NCBI GenBank assembly: GCA_035048495.1
Contig: CM068551.1
Coordinates: 21,516,248 to 21,580,247, forward strand
Source of the DNA: Euptelea pleiosperma
Lineage: Eukaryota; Streptophyta; Magnoliopsida; Ranunculales; Eupteleaceae
DNA: 64,000 bases
Direction: 5' to 3'
In this document: one piece after another, positions 42,555 to 53,701 of the stretch
Layout of the letters: each line of letters begins with the position of its first letter
How positions within the stretch are numbered: the stretch's first letter is position 1
Translations under genes and position numbers: made by a program
The notes under the pieces: model-generated
The model's database searches: none
Seen by the model: the letters and a program-made list of their open reading frames with translations, nothing else
Told to the model about the DNA's origin: nothing

Positions 42555-43093
42555 TTATTGTTGTTTGTGCATCCCTGTTCCAGCCGTGCGCTCGACATGG
42601 AGCTTCCCTTCACAATAAACAACAGAGTTAATGTTAAGAAATATATATATGGAGGTATTATATGATTAATGAATTTTATAATGTTCATTTGGACAATTTG
42701 ATTAGTGCGGGATCGAACCTGTGATCTCACCAAAGGGCTTAGCTGTTGCATTCAAGCACTTATCTTTATAGGCTTCAAACTCACCCTTAGGCCTGTCCAT
42801 GAAAAGCCCATAATGAAAAATGCTCGAATCCAATGGCTATAAATGACCAAACGTTCATGGGTCAGTGGTTCCAAATTTGTTAGATTGTTTTCCTAATCTT
42901 ACCTTTATCAGTTTTGTTTGCGGTGCGGCGATCAAGTGCACGCGAAAAAACAGTAAAGTCCTCCGTGGTTGACCCTACAATTATTATAGCAGACATTGTA
43001 ACAGTCATTGTAACACCGGTCCTTCGCACTCATGGCTGCTGCTTCATCGGGTTGCATCGTAAGAAGAAGAAGAAGGCAGAATATAGAGTACCC
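42555..43093 (-). pseudogene. Broken secreted cysteine-rich peptide gene (copy A)
   Basis: A paralogue of the genes at 43347-43560 and 45740-46465. Exon 1 homology runs from 43093 to about 42920, keeping the hydrophobic leader and a C-x3-C-x3-C-x3-C-x8-C-x3-C pattern. The start codon region is lost (the usual MANR is replaced by unrelated sequence with stops) and a TGA at 42934-42932 ends the frame just after the last cysteine. The splice donor AAAG|GTAAGA survives and a matching second exon (42607-42555) follows a TTGTGAAG acceptor. The family function is unknown. Between the exons is a tRNA-like segment (GTTCGATCCCGC on the minus strand, about 42710), duplicated in the other units. Confidence 0.7.
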
Positions 43094-43323
43094 AAAATGT
43101 TAGAATATGATTAATGTATATACTCCATAATGTTCATTTGGACCGTTTCATTAGTGCAGGATCGAACCTGTGATCTCTCTCTCCAAAGGGGGGTTAGCTG
43201 TTGCATTCAAGCACTTATCTTGATGGGCTTCAAACCCACACTTAGGCCTGTCCATGATGAAAAGTGCTCAAATCCAATGGCTATAAATGACCAAACGTTC
43301 ATAGGTCAGTGGTTCCAAATTTG

Positions 43324-43560
43324 TTAGATTGTTTTCCTTATCTTACCTGTATCAGTTGTTTCCGGTGCAAATGAACGGGTCCATAGACACTTAAATTCAC
43401 AGTAAAGTTCTACGTGGTGGAGCCTACAATTATGAAAGCAGACATTGTAACAGTCATTGAGACACTCCTCCTTCCCACCCATGACTGCTACTTCATCTGG
43501 TTGCATCGTAAGAACAAGAAGAAGGCAGAATATAGAGTACCCAAAAGCCCTGTTTGCCAT
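43324..43560 (-). CDS. Small secreted cysteine-rich peptide (copy B)
   Basis: ATG 43560 (MANRAFG) opens a signal peptide with a leucine-rich core, then a short mature peptide with C-x3-C-x3-C-x3-C-x8-C-x3-C. Paired CX3C motifs recall hairpinin- or thionin-like plant peptides; the family was not identified, so no activity is claimed. The unspliced frame stops at 43324, but a strong donor ACAG|GTAAGA at 43347/43346 lies exactly 214 bases from the ATG, as in copy C, so the real exon 1 is probably 43560-43347. No second exon is obvious in its own unit; the nearest candidate acceptor is that of copy A at 42608. A TATA box (CTATAAATG, minus strand, near 43605-43612) precedes the ATG. Confidence 0.6.
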   Translation of the reverse strand: MANRAFGYSIFCLLLVLTMQPDEVAVMGGKEECLNDCYNVCFHNCRLHHVELYCEFKCLWTRSFAPETTDTGKIRKTI

Positions 43561-43840
43561 ATCTCTCTCTTTTTTGGAGGGAGGAAGAGAAAGGGAGAGT
43601 GGCATTTATAGGTGATCAATGCCTTATTCTGGATGTCTGTTGCTGTTTTTCACAACGTACGTGAACCGTTGCTACTTTAGGTAGTCAGTCAGTTCTAACA
43701 GTTTGATAAGTAGTAATTACTAGCCATTGGATTTGACGACTTTTTTCTTATAACATTATATACAGCGAACCGTTGCTACTTTAGGTAGTCAGTTCCAGTT
43801 CTAACATTTTGATAAGTGAATTAGGGGCTGTTCTTTAACG

Positions 43841-44191
43841 CGGACTTCTGTATCAAAATTTTGATGCAGAAATCCCTCAAATTGCAATGTATTAGACTCG
43901 TTCGGGCCCACTTTCCCTTTGAATGTCTGGCCCACACTATGATAGACCTACACACCAAATATCAGCGTGATTGGTAATTTCTAGCTGTTGGAATTGAGCA
44001 CTTTTTTTATCATGGGCTTTTTATGAACAGGCCTATGAGTTGGTTCCAAGCCCATGATTAAAAAGTGCTCAAATCCAATGGCTAGGAATCAAGATGTGAG
44101 CCAAACATTCAGGTGAGCAGTGGGCCCGAAAGAATCTACTACGTGGCAAATCGAGGGACTTCTGCATCAAAATTTTGATACAGAAGTTGGT
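43841..44191. mobile_element. MITE with palindromic ends (TTCTGTATCAAAA)
   Basis: Both ends carry a near-perfect palindrome (TTCTGTATCAAAA followed by TTTTGATGCAGAA) inside larger inverted arms. The core has CACACCAAATATCAGCG and GGATTTGAGCA-type blocks related to the MUL core. No clear target duplication. Confidence 0.65.
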
Positions 44192-44324
44192 ATCATAGAT
44201 TTTTCATTGAATTACTAGCCATTGGATTTGACCACTTTTTTTTTTATAACATTATATTCAACGTACGTGAACCGTTGCAACGTTAGGTAGACAGTTCTAA
44301 CATTTTGATAACTAGGAATTACTC

Positions 44325-44525
44325 TCAACTGTTGGAATTTGAGCAGTATTTGAGGTACAAAGATCCAACGCCAAGAAATCACTAGTCAAGCTGATTTTTG
44401 GTTTGTAGGTCCACCTAGGGATTGGCCAAACATCCATACGGTCAGAGTCCTCTAACAGTGTGCCATGTGTCTTATATTGTGTCCTGTAACCGGAGCATAG
44501 TCATAACGGAGCCCGACCCTAAAAA
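44325..44525. repeat. MUL-B right half
   Basis: From TTGAGCAGTATTTGAGG through CATCCATACGGTCAGAG to TATATTGTGTCCTGTAACC and CGGAGCCCGACCC. The left half is missing. Confidence 0.6.
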
Positions 44526-45610
44526 TTTAACTTAAAGTAATTGTTTAATTGGATGATCTGGATCTTTCAAATTAAAGTAATTTACGTAACGTAATTGCAG
44601 AGCATCTTAACCACCATTTGTAATTTTTTGCATTGGCGATCGAGTTGCAGGCTAGGTGTAGAAGCCCATATACATGGCTGTTCAAGACTGTAATTACTCG
44701 AGTTTTGCTTATGGGGTGGTGCTCGCTCATGCGACTCCTCGACAATGAACGAGACGATCATGGCCTGTCATCTAGCACTAGCAGGATGAATTGCTTAAAA
44801 TGAGGAAGCATATTTGTAGTTGATCGAATGCAAATCAAAATGTTGGCCACAATCAACCCGAAAATACCCTCAATTGTTCTATGTAGTTTTTAAATTTGGG
44901 TGTTAATGGGCTGAAATGGTCCAATGTATTTGGACTTGGGCTTCATTTATAAGCCCAATAAGGCTGGCCGGAATGATATTAGGGCTTGCTAGATAAATGT
45001 GCCGGGGGATTGGGTAAACCTTTAGCAAGAATTAACTTAAACCCAGCCCAAATATAATGGCTTGGTCCGGGAAATCTATTATTGGGTCAAGCTTGGGCCA
45101 AACACATTAGGCCCTTAACATGCTGGGCCGGGCTTGGCCAGAGCTCGAGGTTTTAACATTGAAAAGGCTTGAAGGCCAGCGTACAAGAGGGTGCAACCTA
45201 TTTTTAGGCTGCTTAAGAGAAGAATTCAAGCCCGATGAATTGAAGGATAATTTGATTCTCGAAATCCATGGCCCCAAGTCCGACTCCCGAGAGGGGTAAA
45301 AACTGGGGGTGTTTGGAGCCTGACCAACGGCAAGAATGATATTCTAAAATGTACTAAAATCTATAGATAATCAATCAGGTTTATGAAAAAGAAAACGACC
45401 GTTGTAAAATTTTGAATTTTAGTTTTAAAAATGTTTTCGATAAGTAACACAACACATCATAAAATACGTAAATTTTTTACTGAATCTTTTTATAATAGGC
45501 GGGCCCATATTTGACTTTTCCGATAGTCGATATTGGTAGACGAAGGAGGACCGGAAGGCAAAGAGACGAGGCGCTCTGACTGGTTGGTGGTACGATTGTA
45601 GGATGTTAGA
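44526..45610. other. Spacer, nothing recognised
   Basis: No gene. TTGTAATTTTTTGCATTGG near 44620 recurs at about 48260 (GCAGAGCATCTTAACCAC), so part of this stretch belongs to a low-copy repeat. Confidence 0.4.
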
Positions 45611-45739
45611 ACTAATAAGGCAATGATAGGGAGTCGAGTACCATTAACAACCATCTCGCAAATTAGAGAGAGAATAAGATTAATCTCCTTTGCACATATT
45701 TATGATAGAAAAAATAATGAAATTAAAAGGATGTTTATT

Positions 45740-46465
45740 CTAGACCATGGGCTTGTCATCGGGCTTCCCTGCACAATAAACAACAGAGTTAATGTTAAGG
45801 AGTGGAGCCCAAAACGAAATAAGGAGGTAATTACTGTATTCCATAATGTTAATTTGGACCGTTCGATTGGTGGGATCGAATCTGTGATCAAGCACTTATC
45901 TTTGCGGGCTTCAAAACCCACCCATTGGCCTGTCCATGAAGCCCATGATGAAAAATGCTATAAATCATAAACGTTCATGGGTCAGTGGTCCCATAAGTGT
46001 TTATCCTAGAACAGCTCCTTCTCGAAAAAAATTTAGATGCAGAGGGGTCCCGTTTTTATATTAGCCATTGGATTCCTCAATCAAGCCGATTTCCACCGAG
46101 GGGTGGGCTAAACATCCATGTGGTTAGTGGGCCCAAAGAAATGAGCTATGTAGGGCAACTACAGCCCTCTGCATCGACTGCATCCAAGTCCTCTGCATCA
46201 AAAAAAATTCCCTCCTTCTCGTCCTCCCATCCGGGAATTCGTAACAATTACCTTTATCTGTTGTTTCCGTTGGTGGTAGAATGCAATCATATTTACACGC
46301 AAAAAAACAGAAAATTTTTCCATGGCGTTTGGTATCCCTACAATATTGATAGCATAAATGGTAACACTGCTTCCTAGTCATGGCTGCTGCTGCTTCATCG
46401 GGATGCCGAAGAAGAAGAAGAAGAAGAAGGCAGCATATAGAGAACCCAAAACCCCTATTTGCCAT
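45740..46465 (-). CDS. Small secreted cysteine-rich peptide (copy C)
   Basis: Two exons: 46465-46252 (214 nt) and 45768-45740 (29 nt), 80 aa in total. The donor AAAG|GTAATT and acceptor TTTATTGTGCAG|GG are good, and the acceptor is preceded by a T-rich tract. The N-terminus (MANRGFGF then a leucine-rich core) is a likely signal peptide of about 28 residues. The mature part has six cysteines, C-x3-C-x3-C-x10-C-x3-C-x3-C, and ends in a charged KPDDKPMV tail from exon 2. Compared with copy B, the fourth cysteine is replaced and a new one appears after the last. A TATA box lies at 46501-46512. A secreted defence- or signalling-type peptide is plausible but unproven. Confidence 0.7.
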
Positions 46466-46500
46466 ATCTGTCTCTCAGAAGAGAAAGGGAGAGTGGGTGT

Positions 46501-46512
46501 TTTTATATATAG
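46501..46512 (-). promoter_or_regulatory. TATA box of copy C
   Basis: CTATATATAAAA on the minus strand, about 40 bases upstream of the ATG at 46465, implying a very short leader. Copy B has CTATAAATG at the matching position. Confidence 0.65.
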
Positions 46513-47204
46513 GCGATCAATGGCTTATTCTGGATGTGTGCTGTTAAGTGTACATTCACAGTTTAACGACGTACATGAACCGTTGCTAAACTTAGGTAGA
46601 CTCAGTTCTCCATGATAACATTTTTATAATTAGAGAGAGGATTTCGCGGTTTTATGACGTACATGAACCATTGCTAATTTCACCATAGAGGGTCGACAAA
46701 TAACTTAAAAGTTGAATTTTTTTTTTTACCTAATTACATGGTTGAGGACATAAAACTAGGTCAAGAATAACGACGATGACGATAACGATAACATTGACAT
46801 CAAACATGACCATCATCTGAACATCGTCCTCGATCACTTGAAGTTTAGAATAAACAGTGATTGAGTGAGAGTGAGGACAAGTGAAGACGTCAGAATAAAG
46901 AGATACAGATTAACAATAAGCCCACCCCTTGCATGTTTTGATAGGGAGTAGTTAAACATATAGGGCCTGCTCTACCTTAAGGCCACTAGGGCAGTCGCCT
47001 AAGGCCCCCTGGTGATAGAACTTTGCTGACCATCTACAATTTGAGTCAGGTGGAATACTTTAGAGGGACACTGACCGGATGCCTGTGATTTCCAAGTTTT
47101 ACTTTTCTCATCGAAAATTTAACATTTTTCTTGTTATGCTTGTAAATTGAATCTAAGAAGACAACGATCATCATTTTCAAGACCAAGAAGAAATGTGTAG
47201 GGAT
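46513..47204. other. Spacer with a MITE fragment
   Basis: 46963-47040 is a fragment of the CAGGGCCGTCTCTACC family (GCTCTACCTTAAGGCC) joined to a MUL-A-like scrap. GACGATAACGATAAC repeats occur near 46770. No gene. Confidence 0.4.
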
Positions 47205-47480
47205 TTTTTTTTTTTTTTTTTTTCCTTTTTTGCACTTGAGAGGGCCTACTGAGGCAAGATGGAAAGGAACAAGAAAAAGAAAGAGCAACAAGCAAAAGAT
47301 TCCCAAAGGAACAAGCCCGAACCCCACATCCTCGAATCTGACATCCCTCCCAACATCATACAATTTGACCCACATAAAAACAAGGCCCCTAATCTCCAAC
47401 AAAAAACCTTCATGGGTGGACCTTCTACCCTAAAAAACGCTCTTTCAAAATGCCCCACACAGTAGCTAATGGAACAAGAG
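47205..47480 (-). mobile_element. Truncated LINE fragment with poly(A)
   Basis: On the minus strand the frame includes GPPMKVFCWRLG, resembling the zinc-binding region of plant LINE reverse transcriptases, followed by frame-broken sequence and a poly(A) seen as about 20 T at 47204-47223. The match is short and from memory of the family, hence modest confidence. Confidence 0.4.
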
Positions 47481-48868
47481 CCCACAACCTCTTACCAAGA
47501 GGTTAAGGCTTACCCTTTGATGCGACTCACCTACACGCGATATCGAACCAGAAAATGTCTCAATCGGATGATAAAATTCTTCTACCTATCACATTCTTTC
47601 TGTTATGAACACTTAAACTTTTCGCACCTCTATCACTTGGGTGTTTTTGGTGTATTGGTTTGGGTCTTAATATTTGGTAACATAGCCAACCCCATGTCAT
47701 GGGTTCAAGTCACAGGAGAGGTGACTTGAAGAAATTAGGGTTACCTAGGGGCTCGCTCAAAAAAGAGAAAATAGGGGTACCGGAGTGAAAGCCACCATGG
47801 AGTGGGCCTCCATGAACATTGGCTTTGGAAGCGTGGTGGAATGTTACGATCCTAAAGGTTAAGACTTAAACTTTCCACACCTCTATCACTTAGGTGCTTT
47901 TGGTGTATTGGTTTGGTTTTAACACTTTCTTGACTATATGATAAAAAAATACCGCATCGGGTCGAGAACTGACTTATTAATCAGTTTTTTAAACCTAATT
48001 ACACGGTTGAAGTCATAAAACTAGGTCGATTACAATAAGGACGATGATGATGAGGAGATCAAACATGATCATCCGATCCTCATCTTATCACTTAAGACAC
48101 ATGTGAAGACATTAATTAGATTAATAATAATAGATTAACAGTTAACCGACTTTTATGTTTTGATAAGTAGTAGTTAAACATAGGCTTGGAATTAAGGATA
48201 AATTTAGCAAAACCTAGTAATAGAAAACTAGTAACTGCAGAGCATCTTAACCACTATTTGTAATTTTTTGCATGACCTAGTTCTAGGTTAGGTGTAGATG
48301 CCCATATGTACATGTCTGTTCATGCTTGAAATTACTTTAGTTTTGCTTATATCCAATGAATACTTTTTTTTTTTTTATTAATTTCTCGAGTTCTATTACG
48401 GGGTGGTGCGAGACCGTGAAATACATGAAATGCTGAAGGATAATTGCAGGGTCCCTCTGGATAGAAAAATGTTTTGATATGAGAATTCGGGAGTGGATGG
48501 GTTGATTTGTTTATGAATTGCGAGATTAAAAAAAAAAGATCTTTCTTATCAATTTTCTTCTCTTTCTAGACCGGACTTGTTTGTAGACCGTCTCCTGAAA
48601 CACCCGCCCTCTTCATTTTTAGTTTTTTGTTTTTCGAAAAAGGGAACGTAAGTAATTAAAAAAATAATAATAATATTTTACTAACAAAAAATTGCTAAAA
48701 AAAATCCCAAAAAACTCACGTCGATACTTCCGCCCGTATTCTAATCTTTTATGTAGCAACCCCTAGTATCATCCTCAACAAACTTAGATAACTTACCAGA
48801 GAAATCGCGAGGATATAGCAAAAAAGAAATAAATTTGGGGCTAGATAGAGGGAAAAATAAAAAAAATA
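47481..48868. other. Spacer, low-copy repeats
   Basis: CTTTCCACACCTCTATCACT (47870) repeats CTTTTCGCACCTCTATCACT (47619), each followed by GGTGTATTGGTTTGG, indicating a local duplication of about 50 bp. GTCATGGGTTCAAGTC near 47695 resembles a tRNA-type B box, possibly a SINE scrap. No gene. Confidence 0.4.
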
Positions 48869-49060
48869 ACGGGTATTTTAGTAACACCCCTTGAAATTTG
48901 ATTGTAATACCCCCTTATACTTTATGAATTTGTAACCGTTGTAACGGGTCTAAGAACAGTTAGATTTTTTTTTTCGAATTAGTTTTTCAGCCAAGTAATA
49001 AAATAACGCAACGGGGTTAGAGTGTTACCGTTATAACGGCATTATTATTTTTTTTTTAAA
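48869..49060. repeat. TIR-G left end joined to an ATAACGG repeat
   Basis: GGGTATTTTAGTAACACCCC at 48870 begins a TIR-G element that breaks off near 48945. GTTATAACGGCATTATTATT (about 49028) recurs near 50402. Confidence 0.5.
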
Positions 49061-49241
49061 TCATGGTTGGTGGGCCACATTTATAAATGTGACCTACCAA
49101 CTTTACTTTATATTAGTGGCCAAATTCTGTATGTGCCATGGCACTTTAATGTGTACTTTTTCTCTCGATTCTTAACAACTTTTTCAGATAACCTCTCCAG
49201 CTTTCCTCATACACTGATTAAAGTTTTGAGTTATCAAAAGG

Positions 49242-49564
49242 GAGTAAAGCTTTGATGAGACACGTGGTACACTCTTAGAGGACTCTGACCGTATGGATGT
49301 TTGGCCAATCCTTAGGTGGATCTACAAATCAAAAAATCAGCTTGATTAGTGATTTCAAACCTTTGGATCTTTGTACCTCAAATAATGCTAAAATTCCCAT
49401 GGTTAAAAACTTAAAATCAACCTTTGAAAATAAATCCAATCCAACGCCTAGAAATGACTTGGTTTGTAGGTCGACCTAGGGATTGGCCAAACATCCATAC
49501 CGTCAGAGGCCTCTAAGAGTGTACCACGTGGCTCATATTGCACCATGTAATCAAAGTTTTACTC
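49242..49564. mobile_element. MUL-A MITE with perfect 9-bp duplication
   Basis: A 323-bp element from GAGTAAAGCTTTGATGAGAC to AATCAAAGTTTTACTC, flanked by ATCAAAAGG on both sides (49233-49241 and 49565-49573). The core contains GACCGTATGGATGTTTGGCC and its mirror. Confidence 0.9.
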
Positions 49565-49573
49565 ATCAAAAGG

Positions 49574-50518
49574 TAACCCGCCACCAAACAAACGTTCTGG
49601 GTACATGAGTCATTGGGCCACATACAAGGTGCATTCCTGCCCAAAAACAAGGCCCACCAACTTATCAGGTGTTTGGGAGCTTATGAGAAACCAAATCCAA
49701 TGCATTTCTCCACACTTCATATTTGCTTGAAATGCCAACTAGTGCATCCTAGGGTGCCCTTTTGATCCTGACCATCAATCAATGGCCATGGGCCACAGGC
49801 CAAAACTGGCAACCACCAGATGCTCCTAGCCATCTTACTCAGTCGAATGGATGTAGATGATCGGTTGAAATTCAAGGCGGCATGGACGGTCATGAACTCG
49901 TGATCATACAATCAAGCAACTTTTGGGGCTATGATCCACCTACAATGTGGTCCATCGATCTGAAATCTAAATCGATCAGCATGCACACAGATTGGATAAA
50001 ATCTGAGACCACACAATCTCAAAGTGTGTATAAGAGTGGTGAGGAATTCTTGTTGTACCTTCCATAAACAGTTTGAAATGGAAATTTAAACTGATTGGAT
50101 TGTGTAACTTGTAAGAAATTTTCCATAAGGTAATGTGTTAGTGATGAATATGTGATTTGGGTATTTTTTTTTTTTTTTCTAACTGAAATAACTGTTTGAG
50201 TAATAGAAAATATAAAGATTTAAAAGGAACATTATAACGACGTAACGGGTAGGTAATGTTATCATTATGACTATCATAATGGCCGCGATAATAGGTCAAT
50301 TAACAATCGAAATTTTGTTTTTATATTTTTATTTCATTTTTCAACAAAACTAAAATAAACTGTCAACGACAACCATTAGAACATAACAATGTTAGAGCAC
50401 TACCGTTATAACGGCATTATTAACATTACTTAAGATAGTTTTATCAATGATGTAGATACTGCATAGGGTTCAGTGAGGATGATGGTGCTTATGATGAGCA
50501 GATTAAATTCCGAACACT
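49574..50518. other. Spacer, possible LTR remnant at its end
   Basis: No gene recognised. If the primer-binding-site-like motif at 50519 is real, the bases just before it would be the end of a 5' LTR, but no TG start or partner was found. Confidence 0.3.
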
Positions 50519-50532
50519 TGGTATCAGAGCAA
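50519..50532 (+). other. Primer-binding-site-like motif (initiator tRNA-Met)
   Basis: TTGGTATCAGAGC matches the initiator-tRNA primer site of many plant LTR retrotransposons. It follows CCGAACAC. No gag or pol sequence follows. Confidence 0.4.
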
Positions 50533-51612
50533 AAATATACACATCTGTACTATTATAAAGCCAAAATAGGAGTTGCCTCGCACGGACGCTTCACATTATA
50601 ACCCAAATCCCAAATATCCTGAAAGTACCCCTAGTTTTGCTTCTTTTGTTTTTCCTCAAATTATTTACGTAGAGGGCTTCTTTTGTCTTTGTGTAAGCTC
50701 ATTAAATGAAGCCTCCAGAAACAAAACAAAAATTCATCTCACCTCACTCAGCCAGACTATTTGCGATAAGAAAAAAAAGTACGTACCCAACAATAATGCT
50801 CAATATCTACGGCGAAAATCAACCAATGAAATTCGAATGCTTAGAAATCACTATCAGGCTAACTTTTCTGCATGTAGGTCTACCTAGAGATGGGCCAAAC
50901 ATCCATACAATCAGTGATCTCTAAGAGTATGCCACCTGAAAGGTGCACGTGTGTAAATACCCATGATTAATGTTTCTAACCAAGACTGGTCATTGAACCA
51001 ATGGATTCGCCGGTTCAATAGATTTGACTAATAGGCGAACTATCCATTTTTTTTTAAGTTACAAAAGTCAAAAATTCGGTCCATCGACTCGATCTTGACC
51101 TAGACCATTTTGGGGATGGTTCAGATCCGGTCCAAATTTGAAAAACTACCGGTGCTGAAGCAATTAGATTTAAAAAATAAAGAACCATATCACATAAATT
51201 TTCTCATCATCACATAGGGTGTACGTTCGCGAAGACTTGACTCTTGAATTGCCTTAGTTCATTCAATATTATAGCGTAGATGAACTACGAAGTCAAGTCA
51301 ACCAAGCTAACAAATTAACCAAAAAAATGGGCCATTATAGACCTTAAACCCTTGTAAGTCACCCAAATTTAGTCACCCACCAAAGAGCTCAAACATCTAA
51401 AGAAGTGACTTTGGGCACATTGGTTGTGCAACAAGAGCTTCTATAGCTTTTTTGCATGGTAGCCACCAACACATTTAAACGCTCTTGATCCCGCCCATCT
51501 CGACTGTTCTACACTGTTCATTAGATTTTTTTTTTATGTGACCATGCATTTTAAAGAATTCAACAAATCACATATATGGTTGCAGCTAGTCAACCTAGGT
51601 TGGCTTTTGATC
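50533..51612. other. Spacer with a MUL-A end
   Basis: 50830-50945 holds the right half of a MUL-A element (CTTAGAAATCACTATCAGGC ... GGGCCAAACATCCATACAAT). The remainder shows no recognisable feature. Confidence 0.4.
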
Positions 51613-51615
51613 TAA

Positions 51616-51890
51616 GGGCGTGTTTGATTCCCAAGTGGGAAAATTGCACTTTCCTTGGAAAAACACAACTGTCCATCGCTAGATAGTCATTTTAAATCTG
51701 GATAATTTTTTCTACTAAGCCCGGAATTCATTTCCCATCCAGATAGGTGAGAATTCATTTCACCTGAAAATATGCCTTTATTTTTTCACATGATTGAAAT
51801 ATGTGTTCTCAGTTGCAATCAATCAACCATTTTAAGACATTTCGCTGTTGTATTTTCTCAGGAACATTTTCCATGCAATCAAACACGCCC
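51616..51890. mobile_element. Tourist-like MITE
   Basis: A 275-bp element with perfect 14-bp inverted ends GGGCGTGTTTGATT and a TAA duplication (51613-51615 and 51891-51893). Related to the truncated copy at 5274-5328. Non-coding. Confidence 0.88.
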
Positions 51891-51893
51891 TAA

Positions 51894-53701
51894 GAGATAT
51901 GCATGTTTGCCCCATGTCTTCTCTCTTCTCTATTTTTATGATCATCTTAGAGACTTGGTCTACGACGGACTACAACAATGACAGTGACAACGGATGATGT
52001 TTTATATACTCATTTAAAACGACGAACTTGGTGCATCACCCAAGGGCAAGAAATGACGGACTTGGTCCGTCGTTTTTAAAATTGAGCAAGTCTGTTATTT
52101 TTAGTGTTGTTGTTTTAGGTTTTTAGTGTAGTGCAAGCGGCATAAAAAAAAAAAGAAAAAAAGGGAATCCTTGAGACATTGTGATGAAAATAGGAACATG
52201 AACCTCACAAATACCAAATGGCTGGACCACCCCACCTAATATATGGAGAAAAAAAATTAGATTTTGATGCTTTTTTTTTATGTCATCAAATTTAACATGT
52301 GACATCAAGGCTCTGTATGGATACCCTTAGAAAAGTTTTCTAGAAATGATTCTTACCTATAAATGTTCATAAAAGTCTTCTAAATCAACATAACATGACT
52401 TATATATGAATCCCATCTTAGAAAACTTTTATGTGATCACATAATAGCCTAACATTATCGCTCGTGATAGAACAGTTTTATATCATGTAGCGAGAGTGAC
52501 CACAATTGAAGAAGCAAAAAATCTACCCTACTATGCATCTAGAAGAATGACGTAACAAAATAAGAGATAAAAATCCAATCACTATCCAAGTATGGATTTC
52601 TTAAAGAATTCTAACAAAAAAACCTCCGACAGGATATAGAACCAAATAAAGCTTCTTGCAGGTTTAAGGAAATCTGAGAGAAAAACTTCTTGCAGGGTGC
52701 TAATCCAAACAATCCCAGAGTTCACAAAGGAACCAAATAAAGTCTAAAGGCAAATTCATTTAATAATCAAAGTCTCTTTGCAATGATCTCTTAACAACTA
52801 TTTATAAGAAAATAAATCATTAAAGTTAACTTAAGGACTAAGAAATTAATTTGAATCATTGATTTAAAATAATTTAATTTAATTTTTAAAACGACTATAA
52901 TTTTCGTAAATCAAGTCGTTAACATTACTCCTAGACTTCTAATATGCTTTACACAAGTCTAAAAACGTTATAATCTTGACAAAGGTTATAAAATATGAAC
53001 CTCTTTTCTTAGCCTCTCTTCGTTGTGGTTTTAATGATTCTTAATCTTTAACTGCGCACCTCTCCATTTGGAAGGCATACTTTTATGAGTTGCGTTAGTC
53101 GTCTCTTTGCTCGAATAGCTGTTGGAAACATCACATTCCAAACCTGAGTAAATTGTATCAGCCATCTTTTTTACTTTTGAAACTGTGGGTATCCAGGCCA
53201 CTTAGAGCACCCAACTAGTCCCCCAGGACACGATAGTCACCTCTTCCACACGTGTCAGTATGTATTTGAAGAGTTGATGTGGACTGAGCCACTTATTACC
53301 ATCAACTCTTTCCAGGGGGTGGCTCCAAGGAGTGTTGAACTCAGAACCTCCTACTTTTTAGAGTGGAGTCCTGGCCACCTCCACTCAACCCTTGGGGCTG
53401 TAAATTGTATCTGCCTCGCAAAACCACCTAAGACTTGGTATAATCAAAACATCAAGAGCTAGAGGAATCATCTACTAAGGCCCTTAATTATCTTGGCCGA
53501 ATAATTACCAATAAAGTTGAATTTCGTAATCGACAGCTCGAGCGAATCCAAATCTATTACAAGACTTTTGTCCCAATGTATTCTATGCATTTTTTTCAAA
53601 GAATTGGACAAAATATATAGCTCTAATTTGAGTCCAGTGACAAATCCTAACATTTAGGCGTAGATAATGATATGACTTATTTTTTCATTTATTCACACGA
53701 C
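51894..53701. other. Spacer, nothing recognised
   Basis: AT-rich with no gene. CTTCTTGCAGG occurs twice near 52650-52695 with AACCAAATAAAG, a local duplication. The open frames at 53274-53462 and 53468-53653 show no family resemblance. Confidence 0.4.

Noticed and set aside
45850..45930. tRNA gene-like sequence near GGATCGAACCTGTGATC (also at 42710 and 43157)
   Set aside because: Only a B-box-like motif with weak A-box context; no cloverleaf could be drawn. More likely SINE remnants copied with the duplicated peptide-gene units.
50573..50924. 104- and 72-codon open frames after the primer-site-like motif
   Set aside because: They do not resemble gag and run into MUL-A repeat sequence.
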